A stretch of 14,774 bases of DNA from Dehalococcoidia bacterium (GTDB lineage Bacteria; Chloroflexota; Dehalococcoidia; UBA6926). The notes under the pieces were generated by a model. It was not told where the DNA came from, searched no databases, and worked only from the letters and a program-made list of their open reading frames with translations. This document shows, in pieces, positions 14,658 through 14,774 of this stretch. Within the stretch, counting starts at the first letter, position 1; each line of letters begins with the position of its first letter. The stretch lies in the NCBI GenBank assembly GCA_030754805.1, contig JASLZO010000002.1:6537-21310 (forward strand), written 5' to 3'. Both the position numbers and the translations under genes were made by a program.

Positions 14658-14774
14658 ATGAAGCACCGTTGGTCACGACTTGTATTTGCTATCGGGGTGG
14701 GTGCGGTGGTCGCGCTGGCGGCCTGTGCTCCCGCCGACGATAACGGGGACGCGGCGGAGAGCACGACGACCGGG
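14658..14774 (+). CDS. Second solute-binding lipoprotein, paralogue of 12530-14401 (partial, runs off the right edge)
   Basis: Only the first 39 codons are in the window: MKHRWSRLVFAIGVGAVV, the lipobox LAAC and the start of an acidic, Thr-rich linker. Over these 117 nt it differs from the gene at 12530 at 10 positions (about 91% identity). The start is set by that match and by an AGGGGGA Shine-Dalgarno 7 nt upstream. The rest is expected to be an SBP family 5 domain, but since only the signal peptide and linker are visible the mature part could differ. Confidence 0.8.
   Translation, partial: MKHRWSRLVFAIGVGAVVALAACAPADDNGDAAESTTTG

Noticed and set aside
1..14774. CRISPR arrays, tRNA genes, insertion sequences, toxin-antitoxin pairs
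   Set aside because: Looked for by eye on both strands; no regular spacer-repeat array, no tRNA T-arm/acceptor pairing and no transposase or toxin-like frame was found.

Overview
This is a high-GC bacterial window with tightly packed genes on both strands and no rRNA, tRNA, transposase, phage gene or CRISPR array that I could recognise. The content (a phosphotriesterase-family hydrolase, a double CaiB/BaiF CoA-transferase, a COG0402-type amidohydrolase, a solitary AIR-synthase/HypE-like protein, peptide-binding lipoproteins with Ser/Thr-rich linkers, and a C-rich 'CCCTCACCCTAACCC' intergenic repeat) suggests an uncultivated free-living heterotroph. Chloroflexota of the SAR202/Dehalococcoidia kind or a marine Actinomycetota would fit, but the window does not settle the phylum.

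Layout. 1-766 (-) is a phosphotriesterase-family hydrolase cut by the left edge. It is divergent from 1057-3426 (+), a tandem two-domain class III CoA-transferase; the gap holds a TTGACA promoter candidate and a perfect palindrome. From 10993 down to 3725 five genes lie on the minus strand: an amidohydrolase/deaminase, a HypE-like AIR-synthase protein, mobA (overlapping its upstream neighbour by 4 bp), a 511-bp gap, an M1 aminopeptidase, and fdhD. Divergent from the amidohydrolase, 11183-12289 (+) encodes two gamma-carbonic-anhydrase domains in one chain. 12530-14401 (+) is a family 5 solute-binding lipoprotein ending in a strong hairpin. At 14658 a second lipoprotein gene begins with an almost identical 5' end and runs off the right edge.

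How they fit together. mobA and fdhD both serve bis-MGD molybdoenzymes of the formate dehydrogenase/DMSO reductase type, and the HypE-like protein is translationally coupled to mobA, so the middle of the window looks like a Mo-cofactor maturation locus without its target enzyme. The flanks look catabolic: hydrolysis (phosphotriesterase fold, amidohydrolase, aminopeptidase), CoA transfer, and oligopeptide or other solute uptake.

Most notable observations: (1) the fused gamma-CA protein has lost a different metal-ligand histidine in each half, in a pattern that would leave one complete Zn site at the inter-domain interface; (2) only the second half of the double CoA-transferase keeps the catalytic Asp; (3) the two lipoprotein genes share about 91% identity over the first 117 nt and share a promoter with a dyad abutting the -35 box; (4) the HypE-like protein lacks the C-terminal Cys needed for HypE chemistry; (5) the amidohydrolase has Gln where the catalytic Glu of the HxxE motif usually sits.
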